Shown here piece after piece: positions 27,196-39,265 of a stretch of 64,000 nt of DNA. Numbering within the stretch: position 1 is the stretch's first letter; each line of letters opens with the position of its first letter. The stretch spans positions 44,494,839 to 44,558,838 of the forward strand of contig OU015532.1 in NCBI GenBank assembly GCA_907165065.1. The letters run 5' to 3'. The DNA comes from Caprimulgus europaeus (taxonomy: Eukaryota; Chordata; Aves; Caprimulgiformes; Caprimulgidae). The notes beneath the pieces are model-generated. The model saw only the letters and a program-made list of their open reading frames with translations. It had not been told where the DNA came from and made no database searches. Position numbers and translations under genes: made by a program.

Positions 27196-28854
27196 ATTAG
27201 GATAGGCTTACTTTTCTTGGAGAAGTTGTGGTTAGGGTTCTCTTTCCCCTTGAGTTTTAGCTCATGTCATATGAGACTTTCTGGTCCGTAGAGACTTTTA
27301 AGAGTTGGCTCAGACGCTGAGAGATGTTTAATCCAGGCAATAAGGAATCTAAAGCCTGCCTACAGGTTCTGAGTGTAGGGTGAGAGCAGTAAGCAAAGGG
27401 CAAACTTCAAATCAGAATTATTTGCATGTTCACTGTATAAATTATTTGATTTAAATTTGTATAGTTCTTATATAGTACTTTATCTATGACTGAATACTTT
27501 ATACAGTTAAATTATGGAAATAATAAAGCTAATGGCATACAGTTATGGAAAGATGGGTGGGAATCCTACTTAATAATTTTGTGTGTAAGAAGGATGGGAC
27601 CTGGGGGGATTAAGTGTCCCAGTGCTTCTTTTTATTTCCTAGGTTTTATAAGAAAGTGAAGGGTCCTTTGAAGAGATATCTGATTTTCCTAGTTCTCTCC
27701 TTTTTTCTTGTTAATTCTGAATAATTCAGGTAACGATGAGTTACATCTGTTTATCAATATTTGATGTTTAAATGACCACATTGCAATGTTCTCAGTGCTC
27801 CCATGGCTGAGCTTTCTGACTAACCTGAGTGCAGTTTGTGCACAGGATACATCAGCTCCCAAAGACAGCGATGTGAAGGGGTATAGCCAGTGTTTGCAAC
27901 CAGACTGTGCCAGCATATGAGGTTAGACACTGGATGCTTGAGGAAAGAATGTAGCTGAAGTTACAAATTTTTTGTTAAAGAAACAGCAGTAGTTAAATTT
28001 AGGATTAAATATCTTAAATTATACAAGAACTTGAAAATATCTTAGACATGCCACACGAAGCACCACATTTCTATGTCTTATTCCTAGCTTGAAACAAATT
28101 CCTTTTACTTCAGTACTAAATGGTTCACACTGAATATGGTTCACACTAAAAACTGTTCTGCACATGTTTTATTCAACCCTGCTTTGGGTGTTCACTGAAA
28201 GGAGGACAAAGACTGTAACAGCACAAGTGATTACATCTGGATAAACATAAAATGAACAACTTGACCCTGAGTGTCATTTTCCCTGACCTCAGCCAAGCAG
28301 CAATGCATTTAAACACTGTGACCAGAGTTTTGCTGTTGCACCAGTCAATTGCTGCAGATAAAGACTGAATATCAGTGCTAGAGAAGCAACTAATGGTCCT
28401 AAAAGGTTTTGCCCTACTCATCCTCCTCCCTGTCTGAGATTGACTGAAAAGGAGCAGGTCAATCAAACCCTCACACTGTGAGGACAACAGTCGTAAAAAC
28501 ATGAGTAATACAATGTTAACAACACATCTGAGTGACAGGGCTGCTTGTTGGATGAAGCCAGGACAATCCTCTGATGCATCATCAGAAAGCAGTGCTGGGA
28601 CACTAAGATGACCACAGGAGTTGTAACTTTATGAGCTCACAAACAGAAATTCAGTTTGAATAACAAAGATTATAAATTACAAGATGACAATAGTTAAAAA
28701 TAATTAACATTTAAAAGAACTTTAGAATATTAAAAATTAATTATGGATTTGGTGCCCATTAAAATTTTACTAAAAACCTGCATTCTTGAAGAAGAACGGA
28801 GAAACATGGAGATCCAGGATTGCTGCTTCTTTTACTAAATAAGACTGAAATCTG
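27196..28854. other. Unique sequence, no gene recognised
   Basis: No recognised element. It contains AT-rich sequence near 27,420-27,540. At 28,121-28,151 an imperfect 15-16 base direct duplication is visible (TGGTTCACACTGAATA then TGGTTCACACTAAAA). No supported exon was seen. Confidence 0.5.
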
Positions 28855-29190
28855 TGGAAGGGGACCTGGGGGTCCTGGTGGACAAGCAGCTCAAGATGAG
28901 TGAACACTGTGTTGCAGCAGCAAAGAAAGCCAACAGGATGCAGGGTTGCATCAACGAGGGCATCACCAGTGGAGATAAAGTCACTGTCTCACTCTTCTCA
29001 GTGCTTCTCAGCACACTGGAATAATGTGTTCAGTTTAGGTCCTCACTATACCAAAAAGATGTGGACAGGCTGGAGAAGGTCCAAAGAAGAGCCATGAAGA
29101 TGATCAAAGGACTTGGAAGCCCGACATATGAGGAAAGGCTGAGAGAAAGGGGTTTGTTCAGTCTTGAGAAAATAAGATTTAGAAAAAAAA
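28855..29190 (+). mobile_element. CR1 LINE fragment lacking its 3' end
   Basis: Plus-oriented CR1 ORF2 C-terminal region. It runs from GGGGACCTGGGGGTCCTGGT through the AGGCTGGAGAAGGTCCAAAG and ATGAGGAAAGGCTGAGAGAA segments and stops at about AGTCTTGAGAAAATAAGA. The normal continuation to the octamer-bearing 3' terminus is absent. Because CR1 inserts from its 3' end, the missing end implies a later deletion or rearrangement. The frame is broken. Confidence 0.88.
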
Positions 29191-31084
29191 CTCAGGGTAG
29201 AAAAATCTGTACCTTGAAAATTAAAATGGACTCAGAAAAGCTAGAATAAGTTTGTAGTGGTGTTTTATAACCTGCAATAAAGTCTAATGAACATAAAAAA
29301 GATGACTAAGGGGAAAAAAGTGCTTTTAACTAATCTGTTCCTTGATTGATCCATCCAAATTTGACAAAAACAATGATAGATCAATTCTTTTAGTGTGCAC
29401 CTATCATCTATAGGATTTGACTTATAGATGGTGACATTGTGAATGAGGAATCTGTACTGCACTCATCAGAGATGATGTAGCAGAAGGAAATGCAGTTAGA
29501 AGGTGCACTCTGCAACTCAATACACTACACTCATGTATTTTAACAAATTACTTTCAGACCTAAAATGCTTGGATAAAACACTGAAATTGCATCCTAGAGC
29601 TCCCTCTGGTAACCCTGAAGATTTATGAAAGGAAAGTGTTATTAGGTAGTACTGTGTTATCTGAAATAAAGGTAGACTAAAAACATATCTTATCTGGCCA
29701 CTTGAGGTACCACTGTGAAATATACTGAAACTTTTTACTGATTTCCCAAGGGTAGGTAATTGTCAAAATCAACAATAAAATCTTTGATTGATAAGAAATA
29801 GATCAACATGCTGCTTATATTTCTTAAATATGAAAGACTTGTATACATTTGTTTTTTATATAAGCAATGACACTTTATTTTAGATTATACTGTTAATTTT
29901 TCATGAGTGGTGAATGCTTTACTCTTTTGTAACCATTTTAAGAAATTCCCAATCCCTTCTTCACCCTTGTTACTTTATGTATGGCAATTAACTGTCATTT
30001 GTGTAAATGAGGGGGAGGAACCCTCCATGGAGAAGGCAAGAAGTGGCTTTGGGGAGGAGAAGAGCAGAAGATGGGTGGGCAGGAAGGAAGAAGCAGGAGC
30101 TAACTGAATAGCAGCTTTGTGTTGGGGTAATGCCATGTTAGGAGACTTTCAGCTGCTCCCACTTTCCTACCAAAGGTTTCTACTCCCTACCTGTGATTAA
30201 GTCAACAATTATGAGGCTGGGTTTTATGAGGGGAATATAGGAAAACAATTACATATATATGTGTGTGGGTGTACTGTTTTTACATCTCTATCACTGGTTA
30301 ATTAACCAAAGCAAAATGAAAAAAAGCTTTTCTAAATTAAAGAGAGTATGGGTCAGAGTGTAGCAGCATAAATATATTTTTTTCTTAACTTGCTTCATTT
30401 CACAAAGAAATGCTAATTCTGTAAGCTGCCAGGAATGTAGATACAGGTATGTATCTTATGCTAAAGCTTCCAGACCTCCACATCACAGTGTAGACCTGTG
30501 CCTCTCAGAAACATTCCCCAGTGAATCCAGAGTCAGGTGGAGGGGCTAAGATAACAGAGAAAACACTAATCAGCTTTTTGGTCAAACTGATGAAACCAGG
30601 AGCGTGTGCTCAATTTTATGCAAATGTTCAGGATTAAACTAATGCTGAGAAACATCATTTCAGCCAAACGTGTGAGCAAATGAATGCCCTCAATCATGTG
30701 AATGTTCCCATTGAGATCAATAAGCTGGCTTGTGCTATTGCCACAAAGCACACCAGAATAAATATCCTTGCTGAAAAACAAGAGGTGATACTACAAAGAG
30801 GCCAATATAGCTAAAGAAATTCAGAATTAAGCTACAGACATGAAAAATAAGGAAGAAGTGAAAATAATAATCTTTTAGTTGAGACTCTCAACATTTCACA
30901 GACTTTCAAAACAGTGCTTGCAAATGAGGCAAGATGAGGCAAATATGAACATTCCTGACAAGTAGGGCAGGCAGCATGAGGTAGAGACGCTCAAGCATTA
31001 AGATTCCAGCAGCCTGTGCAATAGCCAGGACATACAATTCCTGTTCTCTTTTTCTAAGGCCATTGATTGATCTGAAAGCACAGT
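29191..31084. other. Unique sequence, no gene recognised
   Basis: No recognised transposon or exon. A small (TA/TG) run lies at about 30,251-30,266. The minus-strand open frame beginning at 31,466 extends to 30,906, but its coding character is that of the CR1 at 31,085-31,520 and not of this unique flank. Confidence 0.5.
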
Positions 31085-31520
31085 GAATCACTGAATCATA
31101 GAATGTCCCTGGAAGGGACCCACAAGGACGATGGAGTCCAACTCCTGTCCCTGCACAGGACAATCCCAACATTCGCACCATGTCCCTGAGGGCCTTGGCC
31201 AAATGCTGCTGGAATCTTGTCAGCCTTGGTGCCATGAGCACCTCCCTGGGGAGCCTGTGCCAGTGCTGCACCACCCTCTGCCTCAAGAACCTTTTCCTCA
31301 TGGCCAACCTCACCCTCCCCTGCCACATCTTCCTGCCATGTCCTCTGCTTCTGGCATTGGTGGCCAGAGAGAAGAGCTCAGCGCCTGCCCCTCCTCTTCC
31401 CCTTGGGAGGAAGTTCCAGACCGCCATGAGATCTCCTCTCAGTCTCCTCTTCTCCAGGCTGAACAAACCAAGTGACTTCAGCCTCTCCTCATATGGCTTC
31501 AGCCTCTCCTCATACGTCTC
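31085..31520 (-). mobile_element. CR1 LINE, 5'-truncated, minus orientation
   Basis: Reverse-oriented CR1. Its 3' terminus lies at the low-coordinate end (GAATCATAGAATGTCCCTGG is the complement of the CR1 tail). The ORF2 C-terminus reads right to left with the [10 protein letters not shown] and VVQHWHRLPREVL type blocks. The frame is open for over 100 codons. The 5'-most part contains an imperfect 21-base tandem duplication (31,477-31,497 and 31,498-31,518). It shares its subgroup with the copy at 55,740-55,888. Confidence 0.95.
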
Positions 31521-32310
31521 TTTTAATCAACAGGAAGGATGTTAAGTTTATACTTAGATCCTTTTCCTGTAAGTAATTCACACTCCAGAGCAAGGGATGA
31601 GCTTAGGAGTTGCTTGGTAGTTTAGGTCCTTATGCTCAGCCACCTCCTTGCAGTTGGCAGAGAGTGTAGGTGACATGGCTGGGACATCTATTACATGAGT
31701 TTGGATTGTCACAATGAGCTGTGTCTCAGATCTGCCCATTTAAGATGTGATGGTGCCATGGTTGTCCTAAGCTGGTTTTGGAGACAAACTCCTAACTGGC
31801 TACTGCCAGAATCGACACTCAGTTCTTAGCTGCCCTGACCATTTCTCAGCTCCAATTGAGGATCAGCCCCATCATTTTGAGCAACATGAAAAACACCTTG
31901 CCAGTGCCCTTCTTAAAATGTCAAATTCTCACTTTGCTTTTTGCATATTCTCAAGTACCTTACACTAAAACTGCCCTTAGTATCATTTTCAGAGGATCAG
32001 TCTCTCAGGGAACAGAGATTTTTCTTTTGACCTTTACATTTATCGCTAAAGAACACATTTTTATTCCTGACACAGGTTCTACAGAATTTGTCTCTTTCCA
32101 CAGTTACACTGCCCTCCTCCTCTAGTGATCCCAGCAGCTACACGTCTTCCATGGGCTACGTGCTGACAGACACCACTGACTTACCCACTAGAAGAGCATC
32201 CACAGTGGCACCAGAGCACGGCAGGACAGTGGAACTGACAATGCCATCTTACGGTGGAAATATAAACTGCAAATGCAGACTGGAAGAAAATAGAAACATG
32301 AGTTTCATCC
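31521..32310. other. Unique sequence with one candidate open frame
   Basis: No recognised transposon. The plus-strand frame open from 32,070 contains a Ser/Thr-rich translation after an acceptor-like TCTCTTTCCACAG (ending 32,103); see the findings. I do not recognise it as a known family, and no donor site follows. Confidence 0.4.
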
Positions 32311-32360
32311 TGTCCTGGTTTCGCTACGAGAGGGTTCATTTTCTTCTTGGTAGTGGGTGA
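32311..32360 (+). mobile_element. Possible short ERV LTR 5' fragment
   Basis: About 50 bases (TGTCCTGGTTTCGCTACGAG, then TTCATTTTCTTCTTGGTAG) resemble the first bases of the avian LTR type seen at 26,725, including the TTTTCTTC-TAGTAG-like stretch. The similarity then stops. It could be a small truncated LTR or coincidence. Confidence 0.3.
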
Positions 32361-32620
32361 AACCAGTACATGGAATGCCTGAGGATGCAGCTGGGTGTGG
32401 GGGGATGAATAAAGACCAATCTCTAGTCTGTTTAAGTGTTTAACAACAACCAGATTAATTTATATAGCAAAGATGAAGACTCTGTTTGTGATGACAGGTA
32501 AATACAGAAATGTACAAGGAAAACAGGGAGAGAAATGTTTTTACATTCTCTTATTGATTTGCTTTCATTTTCTTTTCCCTCTTCTTTAGCTCCTTTAGCA
32601 TGGAAATAGAACTCACTGGA

Positions 32621-32792
32621 CAGGCTGCCCAGAGAAGCTGTGGATGCTCCTCCCTGGAAGTGTTCTCGGCCAGGTTGGATGAGGCTTTGAGCAACCTGGT
32701 CTAGTGGAAGGTGTCCCTGCTGATGGCAGGGGGGGTGGAACTGGATGAGCTTTAAGGTCCTTTCCAACACAAACCATTCTATGATTCTATGA
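32621..32792 (+). mobile_element. CR1 LINE, short 3' fragment
   Basis: The last 172 bases of a plus-oriented CR1, from CAGGCTGCCCAGAGAAGCTG through CTGGTCTAGTGGAAGGTGTC to CATTCTATGATTCTATG, with two copies of the terminal octamer. It is the same group as the copies at 13.65, 17.0 and 49.4 kb. Being so short, it contains only the final ORF2 codons and the 3' UTR. Confidence 0.93.
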
Positions 32793-35700
32793 ACATGGAG
32801 GACATTGCAAATGGCCAATATACCAACTTCCTCACCAACTCAGCTGAAGCAGCAAGCTCAGACCACCTGTCATGTCACTGTTAGGTATAAACTGGCCATT
32901 ACAGATGACACTAAAAGAAGGAAATACAGACTATTCAGCACTGGACTATCTCACCATGCACAAAGCATCTCCATGTGCACGGGTAGCAGGAATGTGTCCT
33001 GGAAGTTGGTGTATCCAGTGGTTTGGACTGGGGATGTTAGATGCCCAGAGGTCCAGATTACTGTCCAAAACAGCAGGGCATGATGACCTCTCAATGCAGT
33101 GATGTGCATCCACAGCGGAGAGAAAGTCTGTGAATACACCTGCAAGTTTCTATGGGAACCACATGGATTTTTATCATTGGATTGTCATTAAACTGGAGCT
33201 GTGACCTTAAAAACTGGTTCTTGAAACACTCCTGGAGGAACACTGAGGTGAAACAAGGGGAATTGTTACTTGTCAGAATTAATAGAAACTTTTTGTTTTC
33301 CACACAAGACACAAAGCACAGTTTAAGCTCCTCTCCTCAATGTGAAGGCAGCCTGGGGGCATGTGTGTGAGTGTGTGGTTAACAGCACATGGGGTTATCC
33401 CTGGTACAACCGTGGTCTAAGGGCTGTGCCACCTTCACCACTTCTGCTTTTGGAGGTGAGAAGCTGGATTCCAGCAAGATCAGATCATTGGATTCATTAC
33501 AGCTGCTAAAGGGGAAGCTCCCTTACACACAGTGGGCTTTGGTTTCACTGTATTTGGGTTTTTTTATATGTTGGTGTTGGGTTCTGTTCCTTTATGTCTG
33601 ATTTTTTTTTTCTTAAAATGCAGAGAAAGTTCCTACATTAAAACAACATCATTAGAATTTCAGACAAAGCTTTTCTTGTGACAGCAAAAGTATTATGAAT
33701 TTAACCTGCCCTCAGTGAATAATTCTTAAGTGAACACTACTAAGTCTTCTGCTGGGAAAGTGTAGAAATATGCATTTTTTTTGAGCCATTCATATAATTT
33801 CTGGAGTTGTTTTTTTTCCTTTTAATTTCTATTTTTCTGTGGAGAAATTTAACTGAAGCCAGCACCCTGAAACACAGACAAAACTTGCCTGGAAGGAACT
33901 GCACACAAGCTGAATATTTATGTAGAATGACAATGACATCTGACTTCAGATTTTCTTTGACAGAAATCAGTTCTACTCAGCTGTGACCCATATCTCTTTG
34001 TCTCGACAAGCTGAAGAAAACATAACACCTCGGACCAAAAGTGAATGAGGCCTGAATTCCTCATTCCTAAAACTACTGACTTAAATTTGATACATTTTAG
34101 AGGATGAATGTGTTTTGAAGGGTGAATTTTAGAAAATTATAAATATTATTCTTGTTCCTATTTGTCCATAGCACAATATATGAAGTGCTGTTCAAACACA
34201 TGTGTAAATTTAATCTTTTTTTTTTTTTTCCCCAAGAATCTTATTATTTGAGGAGAGTGACAATAAAACTAACAGATTGAGGATAAGAAGGGTGTGATAT
34301 AGAAGAAAAGCAGTTGACATGACTGTTGCTTTCATTTTGGTAAGGCTACATTTAATAACAGTGCCTTCCTTGGAATAGTAAAATGTGTCCTACTTCTGCA
34401 AAATATTCAAGCATGTCTCTGAGCACTACAGCTCTGCTCAAATCACAGTCTGTTAGGATTTGGCCCAGTGATTTATGTGATTAGGACAGCACTCTGAGAA
34501 AACTGGGGTAATATGGAAAGTAATATTGATGATTTGACACCTCATGATCTGGAGTCAAATCTTAATGAGCTGCTCTGGAGGCAGCACCTGAAATAACCTT
34601 TTTGAAATGAAATGGAAAGCCACAGTTCTGAGCACACGAAAAAGCTCACTATGATTTGTAAGTCTAGGAATATTCACTTGAGTGTTTGTTAGTTCTGCTG
34701 GAAAACTGTTTAGTTTTCTCTGTGACTGCATAGCCTGATTCCCTTGTGTAACTATTTAAATATCACATTAAGACAGTGTCAGTGCTGAATACTGAGGCAC
34801 TCAAGAAGCCACGGGTGTCAAAATTAAAGTAGCTTGTTTGACTTTCACTCCTCACTTCGTGCATAACTGCTGCTTTTAAGTTATCACATAACAAACCTCA
34901 TTTTATAATACACTACTTGAAATTGATGCGTTTCAATATAATCTTTTTCCTAGAACAGTAAACACAAATACCATTATTTATTTATATGTACTGTGTCAAA
35001 GATAAAATTCACAGAAATAATTTTATGAAACATCTGCAGTAAACATCTCGGTAAGAATGTCTTTCACCATCCTGCTCACAAAGAAAGTTTCTGTATTTCA
35101 CATCACAGAGTCACCAGCTTAAAAACCCAACTCAAAACCTCAGCTCTAGCTCAGGAATTTGAATCCGACCTTCCCTTGCTGCTGAGCAGTGCCCGCTACC
35201 CACGATGCCACACAGCTGTGCTCCATCCTTCCTCCTCTCCTACGCTGACGACTCTAAGCAGTCTGTGCAAAGTCACCAGGGTCACATAAATATCTGCAAG
35301 AGAGGCAGACAATGATGCTTCAGGAATTTCTGAAAAACAAGGGGAAACAACAGAAAACAAACCAACTCGTCTGGAATCTAAATCAAGGGTTGTTTTTCTT
35401 CTAGCACACGCACCCCCCAGCCTTGCAAGGAGAACATTCTATCACTCTTGCTCTTTGCCTAATACCTCTGGGCCCTTTTATAACATGGAACTATCAGAAG
35501 CCAAAAATCCCAGCTCACACAGATTATTATTGCAGTGCTTGGAAAGTTATTCCAATGAATCAGAGGCACACAACAAAAACGAGAGAGAGAGGGAAAAAAA
35601 AGGGAGATATCCCTGTTCATTCAAAGGCTGTCCCACAGCTGCTTAAGGTTATAGGCTGATTCACTTGGCTTCTCTTGGTTTTTCACAGCTCGCAGAGACC

Positions 35701-36749
35701 TTGGGTGCTCTGAGACTCTCATATGCCAATCAAAACAAATTCTTAATAAACAAAGAAATCTTGCCTTTGAAATCCAGAGAGAATCATGCTGGAGAGCAGC
35801 AGCTATACAATATTTTCCTTTCTGACAAAGCAGCAGTAACCCTCTTAAAAGAATTCAGGAAATGTCAAAAAATATCCTTTTCTCATGCTCCAAACTGGAT
35901 TGTTTTCCCCCATTATCTTCACAGGATGAGCTGTTTGTGAAGAGCAGGAAAAAGCTGTTTGTTTTTAGCAATGAGGAGTCAAGCAACTTTTTGCATCGTG
36001 ACTATTCCCGCACCTGCCTCAGCAAAAGGTGTAGCAGGGCTTCAAAGAGCAACTGCTCCAGTTTTCACTCCTTTTAAGGTCCAAGGACATTCCACTTCTG
36101 ATCATAGGGTAGCTCCAAACAATCCAGTTTGGAGCATAAGAGAAGGATATTTTTGGACATTTCACGAACTCTTTTAAGAATCAAAAACCCAGTAAGCTGA
36201 GAGCAAGAATAGTTTTAGTTTTCCTTTAGAAAATTTAGTGTTACAACACTCCCCAAAGCAGAACTGGTGATTTAGGCTTCTCGAGAGCGTGGGGGTACTG
36301 ACAGTGTTTTCAAAAATTATGGATAGGTGATGAACCCTGAGAGCCCAGGTGCAGTGGGCATGAAGGACTTAGGGGGATGATTACTCCCTCTCATCTTACA
36401 TTTCTCTATGCTTGCCTGTCGCAGTAATGTGTGAGATTGCTGTCAGTGCTTTCCACTGCAAAGTCTCTAGCAGACATCAGAAAATCTACTCATTTCTAAT
36501 TTCCAGTAGCCCAGGCCAGCAGTCCCTATGGTACCCAAACAGCTACTGTGATTCCCACAGTGTTAGGGATACTGAGCTAAGAAAGCCAGTTTGCTCAATT
36601 TACAGCTATCTGATGACTGAGATCGATATCAAAGTCTGAGAGACCTTGCTGTATGATGATTATAAGGAGTTCCATGTATCCTGAAAAAATATAAACAGCA
36701 GTAAGAGGCTGGGATTTACGGAAAAGAGGAGAGGGGAAGGGAAGAGGGT
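32793..36749. other. Unique sequence, no gene recognised
   Basis: Nearly 4 kb with no recognised transposon. T-rich runs occur near 33,600, 33,775 and 34,217-34,230. The plus-strand frame at 35,665-35,940 follows an acceptor-like TTGGTTTTTCACAG (ending 35,690), but its translation has no family signature and no clear donor. The AT-rich block around 34,800-34,950 looks compositionally like conserved non-coding DNA; this is a weak impression. Confidence 0.5.
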
Positions 36750-37293
36750 ATATTGTGTCCAGTTCTGGGCCCCACAGTTCAAGAAGGACAGGGAGCTGCT
36801 TGAGAGAGTCCAGCGAAGAGCCACCAAAATGATTAAGGGAGTGGAACATCTCCCTTATGAGGAAAGGCTGAGGGAGCTGGGCCTCTTTAGCTTGGAGAAG
36901 AGGAGACTGAGGGGGGACCTGATTAATGTTTATAAATATTTGAAGGGTGAGTGTCAGGAGGATGGGGCCAGGCTCTTTGCAGTGATGACCAATGATAGGA
37001 CAAGGGGTAATGGGTGTGAGCTGGAACACAGGAGGTTCCGCTTAAATTTGAGGAAGAACTTCTTTACAGTAAGGGTGACAGAGCACTGGAACAGGCTGCC
37101 CAGGGAGGTTGTGGAGTCTCCTTCTCTGGTTGTGGAGTCTCCTTCTCTGGATACATTCAAGACCCGCCTGGACGCCTTCCTGTGCGAACTCATCTAGGTG
37201 TTCCTGCTCCAGCAGGGGGATTGGACTAGATGATCTTTCGAGGTCCCTTCCAATCCCTAATATTCTGTGATTCTGTGATTCTGTGATTCTGTA
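36750..37293 (+). mobile_element. CR1 LINE, 5'-truncated, young-looking copy
   Basis: About 545 bases of plus-oriented CR1, from TTGTGTCCAGTTCTGGGCCC to four consecutive ATTCTGTG octamers (37,262-37,292). The ORF2 C-terminal frame is uninterrupted from 36,829 to the stop near 37,197, with [20 protein letters not shown] and [15 protein letters not shown] blocks. The open frame and clean terminus suggest a comparatively recent insertion. It carries an in-frame 21-bp duplication and is close kin of the minus-strand copy at 47,140-47,662. It cannot retrotranspose by itself because most of ORF2 is missing. Confidence 0.96.
37107..37148 (+). repeat. In-frame 21-bp tandem duplication inside CR1
   Basis: A 21-base unit beginning GGTTGTGGAGTCTCCTTCTC is present twice (37,107-37,127 and 37,128-37,148) with no mismatch. 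In the ORF2 frame it repeats the residues VVESPSL, so the frame is preserved. The sister copy at 47.1 kb has a single unit. Confidence 0.95.
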
Positions 37294-39265
37294 TAATCTG
37301 GGAGCCCAAGTTGATGAGGAACAGTGCATCCTTTAGATGAGAATAAGGAAATCACATGAAAGAACAACTGTAGGCTGGTTGTGAGAACGGTGCCAGCAGA
37401 AAGAAATGCATTTGCAGGAAAAGCTTTTGGAAAGTCGAGAGGCTCAGTCAGAGTACAAACAGCTTTTCTCCCTCTCAGCTCCCTCTCTGTCCCTCATAAA
37501 AGGTGACCTCTCTCCAAAGATATTGGCTGGAAAGCAGATGTAAGGATTGGAGGGTGACAGAGGAGAAAAGTACAGGGAGCAGAGAGTTAACTCCTCCACA
37601 CAATGGTCGTGATTCTGTGAATGCCTGTTTTGATCATGGAGAAAGGAAGTATCTCATGTCCAGGCTGTCACATCTCCATGCCACTTTGCTTTCTTTAATG
37701 GGGACGTGCTCTGACTCATGAAATGAGTCCTCTGGAACAACCAGCCAAACAATGTCAGCTGTCCCTCTTGCTTTGCTTTTATCTTGCCTGTTTAACCATG
37801 TCTTAAAGAACAAAAAAAACCCACCCAAAAACAACAAAAAAGAAAGCTTCAGCTTATTTTTGCAGAGCATACCACTGCATACACATTTACTAAGAGATTT
37901 CTGAAGCCCTTCTAGCAGAAGTAAAAAAAAAAAATACCAATTTTCCTAGTTACTCCTTTCCCTAGTGTGGCCCACGGCTCAGTCTTTGAGTCAGTAACAC
38001 CTTGGGGGTTACCAACAAACCTGCCAAGAGACCTATGAGAACTCTGCTGAGTTGTGAATCCTACACTACAGCTGCAGAGGGAAACATCACTTGGTTTTGG
38101 TGTGATGCTCACCAGAAAGCTGAAAGTAAGGATATTTTGTGCAATGTGCCCATGTATGCACATTGACAATTAATATACTTAAGCTAGTCATTAAGGAAAG
38201 TAAGGAAAAACTTATATAATGCTATAATGTGAAGTAAGCAGTGGAGTTTGTTCTGAAAATATGGGCAGTGCTTGCTACCACACTGATGAGAGAGCCTTGA
38301 ACACCTCACCCTCCTACACCCACGCTGCGCACAGAGTAACGGGAGAGCCACGGCGAGGAAGGCAGATGTGCTGACTCAGCAAGCCTGCACCAGGAATCCT
38401 TCCACTCTAACAATGTAGCCCAGGACCTGCCAACCATCAGCTGCATTTAACTCGGAGCTCTGCATTCACTCTGCTGCTACTGCCGTACCCCGAGGCCAGG
38501 ATCTGAGTGTGGTGTCATCATTTTACTGCTGAGAAAAAAAACTATGCATTTAACTTCTGGCATCTACAACAAGCCCACAGGTAGTCCTTGTTCGGTAACA
38601 GAACTGGGCAAATGCTCATGTGTGACTTCTCTGTGGCTCATTTATTTCACTTAACTTCTAATATAAAGTGTAAACAACCATATTTCAGCTTATGGGTGTA
38701 TAAATGCTCGGCCCAGTGAATTGTGGACAGCTATGAGCACTGCAAAAGGTGAACATTCATAGTTGACTCTTAGCTGTCTCTTGGAAATTTGTAGCATGGA
38801 GTCAAAATATATCATTTATTTCTTCCATAGCCCCTCTGTCCCCCTCATGTGAAATTTCCCTTGAAGTGGCTGGTGATCAGTGCTGCCTGCAGGATGCCTG
38901 CTGATTTAAATAGGTTTGTGCCAGTTTATCATAGCCTTGCATTTGAGCCAAAGGACACGATAACGTATCTGGGTGAAACCTGTCTGGAGAGTGGGAATGA
39001 GCAGATCTAAGAGTGCCAATGTCCATCATTTTGCCGTTTCCCCTTTGAGCAGGCAATCGGTTGAGTCCTCCAAATGGCAGTTTTCTTTTGTTGTCTGCAC
39101 AGCTTTAAATCTCTGTTCAAGGATAAAAAGGGACATGATCTGATAGTGAGACTCATACTTTCCAAATCTAGAAAGTGGCCACAGGGCAGGTAGGTAATAT
39201 TGAAGCTGTAGCCCTGAATCTTGATTTTTTGGTAGACAGAGTTTATCACCCATAGTGCATATAAA
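37294..39265. other. Unique sequence, no gene recognised
   Basis: No transposon or supported exon. A-rich runs lie at 37,808-37,850 and 37,922-37,936. The rest is ordinary mixed-composition DNA. Confidence 0.5.

Noticed and set aside
30906..31466. 186-codon minus-strand open frame, the longest in the window
   Set aside because: Its recognisable part is the CR1 ORF2 C-terminus (31,085-31,466), and the remainder is read-through into the 3' UTR and unique flank. It is not a host gene.
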